Source: Burkholderiales bacterium (GTDB taxonomy: Bacteria; Pseudomonadota; Gammaproteobacteria; Burkholderiales; Nitrosomonadaceae). From it: a stretch of 64,000 bases of DNA. A program made the position numbers and the translations under genes. Every line of letters begins with the position of its first letter. Position 1 is the first letter of the stretch. The notes under the pieces were generated by a model that worked only from the letters and a program-made list of their open reading frames with translations, had not been told where the DNA came from and did not search any database. The DNA lies in the NCBI GenBank assembly GCA_024235795.1, contig JACKLR010000003.1, positions 930,001 to 994,000 of the forward strand, given 5' to 3'. Positions 17,420-26,485 of this stretch are shown here, one piece after another.

Positions 17420-18628
17420 CAGGGCAATCGGGCTTAAATTACTCCAATAATTCGTAGCAGATAATCATTATCCCAACCTGCCTTTAACCGTTTTGTTTTT
17501 ACACCAACTTTTGACGTTTTTTCTTTTTTTATCAGGTTCAACGCAAGATGTCTGATAATGGCAAGATTAGCAGCGCTATGGCCTTTGCGCGTTCGATTAC
17601 TGTCTTCATCAAAAGCAATATCAAGCACCCAATGTAAATTGTTTTCGATAGCCCAATGAGCGCGAACAGCATGCTCCAATTTATTCGGATTATTGGCGCT
17701 TAGACTACTGATGAAATAACGCGTTTCCTCGGTTATTTTATTTTCTGATTCTCTTGTTGCTGTGACCTCAATGATGCTCTGCAGCCCCGCCCAGGAATGT
17801 CGTTCTTTTAGCCATGCTATCTCATCTGTTACACGAACAGTACGTGTCTCAATGCGCCCATGTCCACCATCGACAGTTGCCCTGGCGGCTTCCGGAGATA
17901 GTGGCGATGTAAAATACGTAACAACATCTTCATGCAAACTTTCTTGATTGCCTTTCAGGCTCAAAACATAATCTCCGCCTTGCTCGACAATCTGCTGAGC
18001 TATCTTCTTCTGGCAACCCATCGCATCAATTGTAATCACAGCCCCTGCAATATCTAAACGAGAAAGCAGCTTGGGAATAGCCGTGATTTCATTGGACTTG
18101 TCATCTACTTGAACCTGACCTAAAACCAGGCTATTGTGCTGCGCCCATGCGCTAACCATATGGATTGCCGCCTTTTTTGAAGCTTTATCAATACTGCGCC
18201 TTAAACATTTGCCGTCAATAGCAATAATTTCTCCTTCAGTCAGATTGGCCAAGTCATTAACCCAGTTGGAAAAACATTCGCCAAATTGTTCCGCGTCTAT
18301 CACCGCAAAAACTTCGCCAAAGGTATCATGAGAGGGTATCCCGTGTTGCAAACCGAGTAGTTCGGTAAACCATGCTGCTTTGGCTTTACCAAATTCCTCA
18401 ATAGCCACCCAATTGTCCGCTCCACAAATAACTGAACAAAGAGTGATAAAAAATATATCCTGGAGCTGATGTTTCTTTTGCCTATCCACTCTTGGGTCTT
18501 TTATACTTGAAAAATGATGAATGATTGAAGGCGTTGCCGTTGGTTTGTCTATCATTTGAAATCAAAATGATAAACCTAATACCTCAACTAATTTCTATTT
18601 TCAAGTGTTTTTAAGCCCGATTGCCCTG
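17420..18628 (-). mobile_element. ISAs1-family element (1,209 bp)
   Basis: The ends are perfect 19-bp inverted repeats, CAGGGCAATCGGGCTTAAA at the left and its complement at the right. The target duplication AATTGTTCGG (17410-17419 and 18629-18638) is 10 bp, in the normal range for this family. It carries one intact transposase gene and interrupts higA. Confidence 0.95.
17434..18555 (-). CDS. ISAs1-family transposase
   Basis: 373 residues, full family length. It shows the typical N-terminus (FSSIKDPRVDRQKKHQLQDIFFITLCSVICGADNW), a central AIDGKCLRRS, ITIDAMGCQKKIA and LSLKGNQ, and the C-terminal ENNLHWVLDIAFDED that provides the catalytic Glu. No frameshift, and the ends are intact, so the element could be active. 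Confidence 0.95.
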   Translation of the reverse strand: MIDKPTATPSIIHHFSSIKDPRVDRQKKHQLQDIFFITLCSVICGADNWVAIEEFGKAKAAWFTELLGLQHGIPSHDTFGEVFAVIDAEQFGECFSNWVNDLANLTEGEIIAIDGKCLRRSIDKASKKAAIHMVSAWAQHNSLVLGQVQVDDKSNEITAIPKLLSRLDIAGAVITIDAMGCQKKIAQQIVEQGGDYVLSLKGNQESLHEDVVTYFTSPLSPEAARATVDGGHGRIETRTVRVTDEIAWLKERHSWAGLQSIIEVTATRESENKITEETRYFISSLSANNPNKLEHAVRAHWAIENNLHWVLDIAFDEDSNRTRKGHSAANLAIIRHLALNLIKKEKTSKVGVKTKRLKAGWDNDYLLRIIGVI

Positions 18629-18738
18629 AATTGTTCGGCGGCTTTTGTGACGGATAAACCTAATGCGGGCAAAATATCTTCCCGCAGTGTTGCGCCAGGG
18701 TGGGGTGGGTTATGCATCTTGCTCATGTTGGGTCCCTC

Positions 18739-19145
18739 TTAGTGGTAATCCTGATAATCAACTAATACTGCGTCTTCGTCTTCAAAGGTAAAAGTTATTC
18801 TCCAATTGCCATTTACTGTTATTGAATAAAATGCCTCTATACAGTTTTTAGTAATACGAAAGAATTAATGCAAAACCTGCCGAAATTGCTCAATAAGGCA
18901 CAACTTAAAGCCCAATAAAGGTACTAACTGAAAATAGTTTATAGGCATATTGAATAATGACCGGCAAGTTCCCCGGTTAAGACATGCAGTTTCCAACCAG
19001 GAATATTCATGTCATTCGCATTTCTAGCACTATCAAGCCTTATCAATTGCCTTGCTAGACGTGGTGCATGATGTGGTTGTATACCTGATTTGCTACCTGT
19101 TTCAAAAAAGTCCCTAAGTCCTTTATGTTTGAAGGATTTAATCAT
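18739..19145 (-). pseudogene. higB: higB-type toxin gene split by a 120-bp MITE
   Basis: The 5' part starts with ATG at 19145 (MIKSFKHKGLRDFFETGSKSGI) and runs to GHYSI. The 3' part (18821-18739) encodes TVNGNWRITFTFEDEDAVLVDYQDYH. Removing the insertion plus one 8-bp duplicate gives a 92-residue protein, exactly the common HigB/RelE-type length. The stop lies 12 bases before the higA start, the standard toxin-first order of higBA. The break destroys the toxin and the frame ends within the MITE. Confidence 0.87.
18830..18949. repeat. MITE (type A) with IS1595-like ends, inside higB
   Basis: About 120 bp with ends ATGCCTCTATACAGTTTT and, on the complementary side, ATGCCTATAAACTATTTTC. The flanking 8-bp duplication is TTGAATAA (18822-18829, 18950-18957). 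The ends closely resemble those of the IS1595 element at 31112-32195 (ATGCCTCTAAACTATTCTC), so this is probably a non-autonomous derivative mobilised by that transposase type. No coding capacity. Confidence 0.8.
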
Positions 19146-19618
19146 CGACAAATTGTATCCTGTAACGTTACGGAAATCAACGATTAATTAACTGCCACAT
19201 TCAACCTTCATTCTTGTGGCTTAAATTCAATTCTTGCTTGTTTCTATACAAGTGGTGAACTTAGGAAATTTGAAGGAAAAAGGGTTTATAGCTTTGTATT
19301 ATTGTTCCCATGGATTGATTATGGACACCCCAGTGGCTACAAAAGGCGCGACATCTCGTGTTGCTATAGTAAACCCATGAACGCTAGCGATTGCTGCGAT
19401 CTGTCCATCTGATACTGAGATTGATTGACCTTTAAGCTTGGCGCGACCGATCAAAGGTGCGTATGCTATAGCGGCTTGCTGATCGAATGGTAGGATACGC
19501 GGTGTTGACACCGGTCGAAAATTGACCAGAAAAGGCTAGTTGTACCGGTTGAAAATTGACCAGGTAATTTCCGTATCCTGCTTAAATTTTAAGCAGGAGA
19601 ATTTAAGAGGTGATTACC

Positions 19619-21085
19619 ATGGTTATGTATGCAAAGATACGGCGGATGTTTTACCGTGAACATCTGTCGATTAATGAGATTCAACGACGCACGAGTCTGT
19701 CACGGAACACGATCAAGAAGTGGTTGAAAGCGCCAAGCGACAGTGCTGTTAAATATCAAAGAGCGAAGAAGCCTGGCAAGTTGACACCGTTTGAATCCAG
19801 GTTAGTGTTGGCGCTGGAAGCGGACGCCCATCGTTCCAGGAAAGACCGTCGCACTGCCAAGATGCTGTTCCAAGAGATCAAGAAGGATGGCTATGTTGGT
19901 GGTTATACGATTGTTTGTGACTTTGTTCGCAACTGGCGCAATCAAGGTGGCCAAAGTAAATCAGCGTATGTACCATTGAAGTTTGCATTGGGTGAAGCCT
20001 TTCAGTTCGACTGGAGCGAGGAGTGGCTGGTGATTGGCGGCATCCACCGTAAAGTATTGGCTGCACACACCAAGCTATGCGCCAGCCGCGCCTTCATGCT
20101 GTCGGGCTATCCGTCACAAAGTCACGAGATGTTGTTTGATGCGCATACCCGTGCATTCAGTGCTTTTGGCGGCATACCAAAACGCGGTATTTACGACAAC
20201 ATGAAGACCGCCGTGGACAAGGTGTCCAAGGGTAATGGGCGTGTGGTAAATACGCGTTTCTATGCGATGACGGCGCATTACCTGTTCGACCCTGATTTCT
20301 GTAATGTAGCTTCCGGCTGGGAGAAAGGCGTTGTTGAGAAGAATGTCCAGGATATGCGCCGCCGCATCTGGAATGAAGCCAAACAGCAGCGATTCAGATC
20401 ATTCGATGATCTGAACAACTGGCTTGAGACACGCTGCCGCGCGTTGTGGTCAGAAATTCAGCATCCGAATTATGTGGGCATCACACTTGCCGACGCACTG
20501 GAACAAGAACAACTGTACTTGATGCCGACGCCAGCACCGTTCGATGGCTATATCGAAGTATTGGCACGTGTATCCAGCACATGTTTGGTCACGTTGCAGC
20601 GTAACAGGTATTCCGTACCTTGTCGTCTGGCCAATCAGATGGTAGCCGTTCATCAGTATGCCGACCGTATCGAGATCGTTAATGACAACGCTGTAGCTGC
20701 TCGTCATATCCGCCTGTTGGATTGTGACCAGGTCAGCTATGACTGGCAGCACTATATTCCGGTCATCGAAAAGAAGCCGGGCGCTTTGCGCAACGGCGCA
20801 CCGTTTGCAGAGCTGCCGACGCCCTTGTTGAAATTGCAGACTGCACTGCGGCGCAGAGAGCGTCAGCAGGCTGATCGAATCATGGCAAAAGTACTCAGCC
20901 TGGTGCCAACACATGGACTGGAAGCGGTGCTGGTCGCTGTTGAACTGGTGCTCGAATCCGGTGTGCCCAGTGCCGAGCATGTCTCCAATGTATTGGCACG
21001 GTTGAAACACACCGACGTACCGGCCGTCAATAGAAACAACGCTAAAGCTCAAGGAAGAACCACAGGCCGATACGGCGCGGTATGA
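19619..21085 (+). CDS. istA: IS21-family transposase IstA (element A)
   Basis: 488 residues from the ATG at 19619, chosen because AAGAGGTGA lies 6-8 bases before it; a GTG three codons upstream is less well placed. An N-terminal helix-turn-helix (SINEIQRRTSLSRNTIKKWL) precedes an rve catalytic core with FQFDWSEEW and PKRGIYDNMKTAV, and a beta-barrel C-terminal region. It cuts and joins the element ends, working with IstB. The frame is intact. Confidence 0.93.
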   Translation: MVMYAKIRRMFYREHLSINEIQRRTSLSRNTIKKWLKAPSDSAVKYQRAKKPGKLTPFESRLVLALEADAHRSRKDRRTAKMLFQEIKKDGYVGGYTIVCDFVRNWRNQGGQSKSAYVPLKFALGEAFQFDWSEEWLVIGGIHRKVLAAHTKLCASRAFMLSGYPSQSHEMLFDAHTRAFSAFGGIPKRGIYDNMKTAVDKVSKGNGRVVNTRFYAMTAHYLFDPDFCNVASGWEKGVVEKNVQDMRRRIWNEAKQQRFRSFDDLNNWLETRCRALWSEIQHPNYVGITLADALEQEQLYLMPTPAPFDGYIEVLARVSSTCLVTLQRNRYSVPCRLANQMVAVHQYADRIEIVNDNAVAARHIRLLDCDQVSYDWQHYIPVIEKKPGALRNGAPFAELPTPLLKLQTALRRRERQQADRIMAKVLSLVPTHGLEAVLVAVELVLESGVPSAEHVSNVLARLKHTDVPAVNRNNAKAQGRTTGRYGAV

Positions 21086-21111
21086 TCGCCTGAACACCAA
21101 AGAGGTGCCAC

Positions 21112-21921
21112 ATGTCTGACATACTTGCACAACTCAAGGCGCTGAAACTATACGGCATGGCCAACTCCTATGCTGAACTGAGACAACAAATTACCCCCGA
21201 TGTCGCTGACAGTTTTGATTTTGCAGACACACTGCTAAACCAGTTACTCCAGGCTGAAACAACCGAGCGCAACATCCGTTCTATCCGCTATCAGACACAA
21301 GCTGCCAGATTCCCGGTGCAGCGTCATTTACAAGGGTTCGACTTCAGTCAGTCCAAAGTCGATCAACAACTGATTCAGCAACTGGCCACGACGGAATTTA
21401 CCGCTGCAGCACAGAATCTGGTGCTGGTCGGCGGCACCGGTACCGGCAAAACACACCTGGCTATTGCCATCGGTACTTCAGGTATCCAGCATCACAATAA
21501 AAAGGTGCGCTTCTTCAGTGCCATTGATCTGGCCAACAGCCTGGAACAGGAAAAATCCGCTGGTAAACAAGGCAGGCTTGCTCTGCGGCTGTTGCAAGTC
21601 GATCTGGTCATCCTCGATGAACTGGGCTATCTGCCATTCTCGCAAGCCGGGGGAGCGCTACTGTTTCATCTGCTCTCCAGGCTGTATGAACGCACTAGCG
21701 TGATCATTACGACCAACCTCGCATTTGCAGAATGGAGCAACGTATTCATCGATGCCAAAATGACTACTGCGCTGCTGGATCGACTCACACACCATTGCCA
21801 CATCATCGAAACCGGCAACGAGTCTTTCCGCTACAAACAAAGTACAGCCAATGCAAAGATCAGAATACAGCAGCGGGAAAAAGAAAAATATTCACCAGAA
21901 GAAAATCTGGCCGATTTGTAA
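21112..21921 (+). CDS. istB: IS21-family helper ATPase IstB (element A)
   Basis: 269 residues. Walker A is GGTGTGKTHLAIAIG near residue 103 and Walker B is VILDELGYLPF, as in the DnaC-like IstB AAA+ family. It follows istA by 26 bases. IstB assembles on target DNA and directs IstA to the insertion site. Complete, with a downstream stretch of about 150 bases holding the right-end repeats. Confidence 0.94.
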   Translation: MSDILAQLKALKLYGMANSYAELRQQITPDVADSFDFADTLLNQLLQAETTERNIRSIRYQTQAARFPVQRHLQGFDFSQSKVDQQLIQQLATTEFTAAAQNLVLVGGTGTGKTHLAIAIGTSGIQHHNKKVRFFSAIDLANSLEQEKSAGKQGRLALRLLQVDLVILDELGYLPFSQAGGALLFHLLSRLYERTSVIITTNLAFAEWSNVFIDAKMTTALLDRLTHHCHIIETGNESFRYKQSTANAKIRIQQREKEKYSPEENLADL

Positions 21922-22290
21922 CAAAAAACTGAACTAAAAACATCAACAGGAGGCAAAATACCAATCCAGTCTGGTCGACTTATCCACAGATGCGTAGTAT
22001 CCTGCGCTCTGTTTTACCCTGGTCAAATTTCAACCGTAATGGGTGGTCAATTTTAAACCGGTATCAACAGATACGCGGACCGAAAAGCTTTATAATTAGC
22101 TCTCTCAATGCAGTTATCAATTCCTGTTTACGTTTATCATCTGGCAATATCTCAATTCCAACCAACAGCTCGGAAAAACTCGTTGCTGTCAGATAAAGTG
22201 TTTCGGCCAACTGCCGATCAAGCCAGGCAGTTACTGCCGGATTGCTGTTCGGTTTCATTGGTTCAGAAATGACATTTGTGTCCAGGATGA

Positions 22291-22530
22291 TCATTCGAAC
22301 ACGGCAGGCTCTGTCGGCGTTTTGTCACGGGTAACGTCGAGATTAATTCCTTCAAGTTGCTGCCCAAAGGCCGCAAGTTCCGAACCGATTTTGACTCGCT
22401 CTTCAGGACGCACTGCTTCTTCCAGGATTTTCCGGATCTCAGCTTCTGTGCTACGCCCATGCTGAGCTGCTCGTAGCTTGAGTGCTCGATGTACTTCTTC
22501 AGGTAAATTGCGAACTGTAACCACAGACAT
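22291..22530 (-). CDS. FitA-type antitoxin, left without its toxin
   Basis: 79 residues. The N-terminus MSVVTVRNLPEEVHRALKLRAAQHGRSTEAEIRKILEEAV is the ribbon-helix-helix domain of FitA/VapB-type antitoxins, and the acidic C-terminal half would wrap a PIN toxin. It overlaps the start of the PIN gene by ATGA. Because IS21-A splits the toxin, this gene now has no functional partner in the window, though it might still bind related toxins. Confidence 0.9.
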   Translation of the reverse strand: MSVVTVRNLPEEVHRALKLRAAQHGRSTEAEIRKILEEAVRPEERVKIGSELAAFGQQLEGINLDVTRDKTPTEPAVFE

Positions 22531-22719
22531 TTGATATCATTCCTCCCTTTTGAATTCAATGATAGCATGAAAGCAAGAGTGATATCGTTTCTTTCGTGCT
22601 ATGTATAAAATACACTTTTTAGGAAGCTGTTCTGTGTAAATTATTTTGGGGCGGCAAGTTGATACTTGCTGTGTAACGTAACTGCATTTATTACTTAAAT
22701 CTAGAAATCCCTACAACAT

Positions 22720-22968
22720 TCATGCTTTAAATTTTTTTATGGCAGCATCAACTCTATCGCTTGAATGGAACCGTGCATTTTTTCCTAAGGCAATAACTTG
22801 GCGTTCTTGAATATTTTTTGTTTGCCAATCGTAAATATCCAGATAGTGATCAATAGCCTGATTAACCAACCAACTCGGAGAGCGATCCAAACTATTTGCA
22901 ATAGCGTCCAATTTTTCTTGTTTTTCTGGTGTCACTGATATGCTCAAGCGTTTTGTTTCACTCGCCAT
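22720..22968 (-). CDS. CopG/ribbon-helix-helix protein, orphan antitoxin-like
   Basis: 82 residues. RLSISVTPEKQEKLDAIANSLDRSPSWLVNQAIDHYLD is a ribbon-helix-helix DNA-binding domain like those of ParD/CopG antitoxins. No toxin-like frame lies within the 190 bases downstream. It is an orphan, perhaps left after loss of a ParE-type partner, or a stand-alone regulator. Confidence 0.75.
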   Translation of the reverse strand: MASETKRLSISVTPEKQEKLDAIANSLDRSPSWLVNQAIDHYLDIYDWQTKNIQERQVIALGKNARFHSSDRVDAAIKKFKA

Positions 22969-23562
22969 TTCTAATTCCTTAATCGAAAGTAACCAAAAAT
23001 TAAGGCTATGTCATCATTAATTGCTGATCGTTATTCAATTTCAAGGCAATCGATAAAATTGACCGAGGCAACAAGGATGTAGTTTGGCGCTCAATCATTC
23101 TTCTCCATCCGAGATAATTCTTCAGATATTGCGTAGCAACACCGTGAAATTTCGCATCCATTGTTTAAGACGACTGCCATAGGCATTAAGAAGTCGTCTG
23201 GGCAAAAACATGTTATTTATCATAGAATACAGATTTTAATATAAAGTTACTTATTAAGATAATGTATGACAGTGATGTTTCTGATGAAGAATGGGAATTA
23301 ATCAAGCATTTTTTTGATCCGGTTGCATATTCCGGCCCAACTTGAACACCTATTCTGGCTCAACGTGAACAAGAATTCTGGTCGAATGTGAACAGCCATT
23401 CCGGTTGAAGATGAACATTTTCACTGATTTTCCGGAATTGGCGTTCAACATGCCGGAATCGTTGTTCAATATGGCCGGAATTTTTTCAACGCATTGTTTT
23501 AATTTAGTTTGCTAAGCTGTCTGCCTTTTGGGAGGCAGACGTTGGCAGCCAGGAGAATAACA

Positions 23563-25083
23563 ATGCGCAATATTAGAGAAGTTTTACGCTTACGACTGTG
23601 TGCCAGTTTGAAGTACCGGCAAATCAGTCAAAGCACGAAAGTGAGTATGGGCAGCATCAAGAAGCTGCTGTCGCGTGCGGAGGAACTGGGCCTGTCCTGG
23701 CCTTTGCCTGATGATCTGGACGATGCCGACCTGGCTCGTCTGTTTTATCCATCGTCTGACACCACGGTATCATCACGGTATATCAAGCCTGACTGGTCAG
23801 TCGTTCATCAGGAGCTCAAACGCAAAGGCATGACTAAGCAGTTGCTGTGGGAAGAATACACGGCCGCTCACCCCAACCGCTGTTACAGTTACTCGCAATA
23901 CTGCGACCGTTACCGTCGCTGGTTGAAAAAGCAAAAACGTTCCATGCGCCAGATACACAAAGCCGGTGAAAAATGCTTTGTCGATTATTGTGGACAAACC
24001 GTGCCAATCATTGATGCGGCTAGTGGTGAAATCCGCCAGGCTCAGATTTTTGTCGGTACACTTGGAGCATCCAACTATACCTACGCTGAAGCCACGTATA
24101 GCCAGACCTTACCTGAATGGTTGGCCAGTCAGAGCCGTATGCTGGAATTCTTTGGCGGCTGCCCTGAAATCATTGTGCCCGACAATTTGAAATCCGGTGT
24201 CAGCAAATGCTGCCGCTATGATCCTGACTTGAATCCTAGCTACCAGCAATGGGCTGCCCATTACCAGGTCGCAGTCATTCCGGCACGGCCTTACAAACCC
24301 AAAGACAAGGCAAAGGTTGAAGTGGGTGTGCAGATTGTTGAACGCTGGATACTGGCAAAGCTGCGCAGACAAACTTTCTTTAGCCTAGCCGAACTCAATC
24401 GCTGCATTGCCAGTCTGCTCGATGATTTAAACCATAGGCCTTTCAAACAATTGCCCGGCAACCGCCAACAGGCTTTTGAACAACTCGACAAACCGGCCTT
24501 GCAACCATTGCCAACTAAGTCCTATACCTATGTTGATATCAAAACCGTCAAGGTCAATATCGATTACCATATTCAGTACCGGCAACACCAATACTCGGTG
24601 CCACACCAGTATGTGGGCGAATGTCTACAGCTGCACGCCAGTGAAACGCTGGTCTGCCTGTTCTTTAATGGGCGATCAATTGCGTCACATCCTGGGGCGC
24701 ATCGTCCAGGCACCACAACGTTACCGGCACATATGCCAGTCCGGCATCAGAAACACCAGCAATGGACACCGGGACGGTTAAAAAACTGGGCCAAAGATAT
24801 CGGCAACGAAGTACTGGCCTGGGTAGATTACCAGCTCAGCAGCAAAGCGCACCCTGAGCAGGCTTATCGTGTCTGTCTGGGTTTGCTCAATCTCAGCCGG
24901 GAATATCCACCGGATCGTCTGGATAAAGCTTGCAAAATCGCCAATGCCCAGCAGCTTTACCGGCTCAAGCAGATTAAATCCATCCTGCAAAGCAACCGCG
25001 ACCAATTACCACAACAACTGGATATCGATATTCAATTGCCACAGGTCCATGAAAATATCCGCGGCCCCAGGGACTACCATTAA
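23563..25083 (+). CDS. istA: IS21-family transposase IstA (element B)
   Basis: 506 residues from the ATG at 23563, preceded by AGGAG at the right distance; the upstream in-frame ATG at 23509 has no such site. It has an N-terminal helix-turn-helix (YRQISQSTKVSMGSIKKLL), the catalytic core with CFVDYCGQTVPI and IIVPDNLKSGV, and KPKDKAKVEVGVQ, which carries the catalytic Glu. It differs clearly from the IstA of element A. The frame is complete. Confidence 0.93.
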   Translation: MRNIREVLRLRLCASLKYRQISQSTKVSMGSIKKLLSRAEELGLSWPLPDDLDDADLARLFYPSSDTTVSSRYIKPDWSVVHQELKRKGMTKQLLWEEYTAAHPNRCYSYSQYCDRYRRWLKKQKRSMRQIHKAGEKCFVDYCGQTVPIIDAASGEIRQAQIFVGTLGASNYTYAEATYSQTLPEWLASQSRMLEFFGGCPEIIVPDNLKSGVSKCCRYDPDLNPSYQQWAAHYQVAVIPARPYKPKDKAKVEVGVQIVERWILAKLRRQTFFSLAELNRCIASLLDDLNHRPFKQLPGNRQQAFEQLDKPALQPLPTKSYTYVDIKTVKVNIDYHIQYRQHQYSVPHQYVGECLQLHASETLVCLFFNGRSIASHPGAHRPGTTTLPAHMPVRHQKHQQWTPGRLKNWAKDIGNEVLAWVDYQLSSKAHPEQAYRVCLGLLNLSREYPPDRLDKACKIANAQQLYRLKQIKSILQSNRDQLPQQLDIDIQLPQVHENIRGPRDYH

Positions 25084-26485
25084 CAGGACGGCATCATGAC
25101 TCATACACAGGCTTTACAACAACTGCGCCAGTTAAAACTCTCTGGCATGGCCATTGCTCTGGTGCGTCAATTGGAACAAACCGGCACCTATGACAATCTG
25201 CCATTTACCGAACGCCTGCAACTGCTGCTTGACGAAGAAAACCTCACGCGCACAAACCGCAAGCAAGACCGCTTGGTTCGCCAGGCTCACTTTAAACTCA
25301 AAGCCAACGTGCAAGATATCGACTACCAGCATCCGCGTAATATTACCCAGTCACAGATCGCTCAACTAGCCCAGGCTGACTGGATTGAAAAGGGACAAAA
25401 CCTATTGATCACCGGCCCTTGTGGCAGCGGCAAAACCTATCTGGCCTGCGCCATCGGACACAATGCTTGTCTGCACGAAATTACCGTTCGATATTACCGC
25501 CTGTCGCGCTTAATGCTGATGCTGACACAAGCCAAGGCCGATGGCTCTTATCACAAACAACTGAAACTATTGGCGAAGCTACAATTGCTGATCATAGATG
25601 ACTGGGGACTCGAACCCTTAAAGCCCGCACATCGCAATGATCTGTTGGAAATTATGGATGACCGCCACGGCGCCACATCCACAATGCTCATCAGTCAGTT
25701 GCCTACCGATCAATGGTATAGCGGTATCGGTGACAACACACTTGCCGATGCCATTCTTGATAGATTAATGCATAACGCACACCGACTACAACTGAAAGGA
25801 GAATCTATGCGAAAACGAAATATACTCACCACACTTCAAATTTCGGCACTCAAGTGCAATCGATAATCTGAAAATTATCGGTCAACAAGGAACGTAACGA
25901 TTCTTTATAGCACTCTGGGGAGGCAAAAAAATCATCACAAGCTTGCTTGAACTGAGTAAAGGTTTCATAGTACTTGCCATATAGGATTTCCTTCTTGAAG
26001 AACCGCCAAAAACGTTCAATCAGGTTTAGATTAGGTGCATATGGCGGCAAGAAGATTAATTCGATCTTTGAACCTAACAAGTAATCGGTGACGATCTGTG
26101 AACGGTAATAACGGGCATTATCGCAGATGACGTAAATACGGGTAGCAGCAGGATGTTGTTGCTCGATCTGTTGTAACAACTCTACCGTTGATTGCGCATT
26201 GATAGTGTCATCATAACGGATGATCGGATAGAGTCCGGCGCAATCGATGGCTCCGTTGATATTGATACGCTGCCGCCCCGTGTTGCTGCGAATTCCATGT
26301 TCCTGGCCACGCTTGATCCAGCCATATCCCGCGATCGGGTTATGGTGCGGATGTGTGGCATCCATGAAATAAATTGGATCATCAGGTGCTTTTTCTGCTT
26401 TCAGGTTTTGATAGCGTTCAACAAAATCCCTTTGCTGATCAGCGTTGGCTTTGCCCGGAATCAACTTGGGCTTTTTGTATACGTA

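Larger units (their letters stand above)
17190..18726 (-). pseudogene. higA: higA-type antitoxin gene split by an ISAs1 element
   Basis: The 5' part (18726-18629) encodes MSKMHNPPHPGATLREDILPALGLSVTKAAEQ, and the 3' part (17419-17190) encodes DVARPTLSKVLNERAAISPEMALRIEGWLGV and the tail. Removing the ISAs1 element with one copy of its 10-bp target duplication restores one 105-residue frame, the usual HigA size, with an intact XRE-type helix-turn-helix. The insertion falls inside the recognition helix region, so the antitoxin is dead. It lies just downstream of the similarly broken higB. Confidence 0.88.
19503..22069 (+). mobile_element. IS21-family element A (2,567 bp)
   Basis: Ends are TGTTGACACCGG at the left and the complement of TGTTGATACCGG at the right, with internal repeats of GAAAATTGACC near both ends, which are the multiple transposase sites typical of IS21. 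It is flanked by GATACGCGG (19494-19502, 22070-22078), 9 bp by direct reading. It carries istA and istB in the usual order and is inserted in the fitB/vapC-like toxin gene. Confidence 0.93.
19299..22294 (-). pseudogene. FitB/VapC-type PIN-domain toxin split by IS21 element A
   Basis: The 5' part (22294-22079) encodes MIILDTNVISEPMKPNSNPAVTAWLDRQ with the first PIN acidic residue (LDTNVISE). The 3' part (19502-19299) encodes LPFDQQAAIAYAPL, SVSDGQIAAIA and TIATRD, the other PIN motifs. Excising IS21-A plus one 9-bp duplicate rejoins a 139-residue frame. Its start overlaps the stop of the antitoxin gene by 4 bases. As it stands the toxin is dead while the antitoxin remains. Confidence 0.9.
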
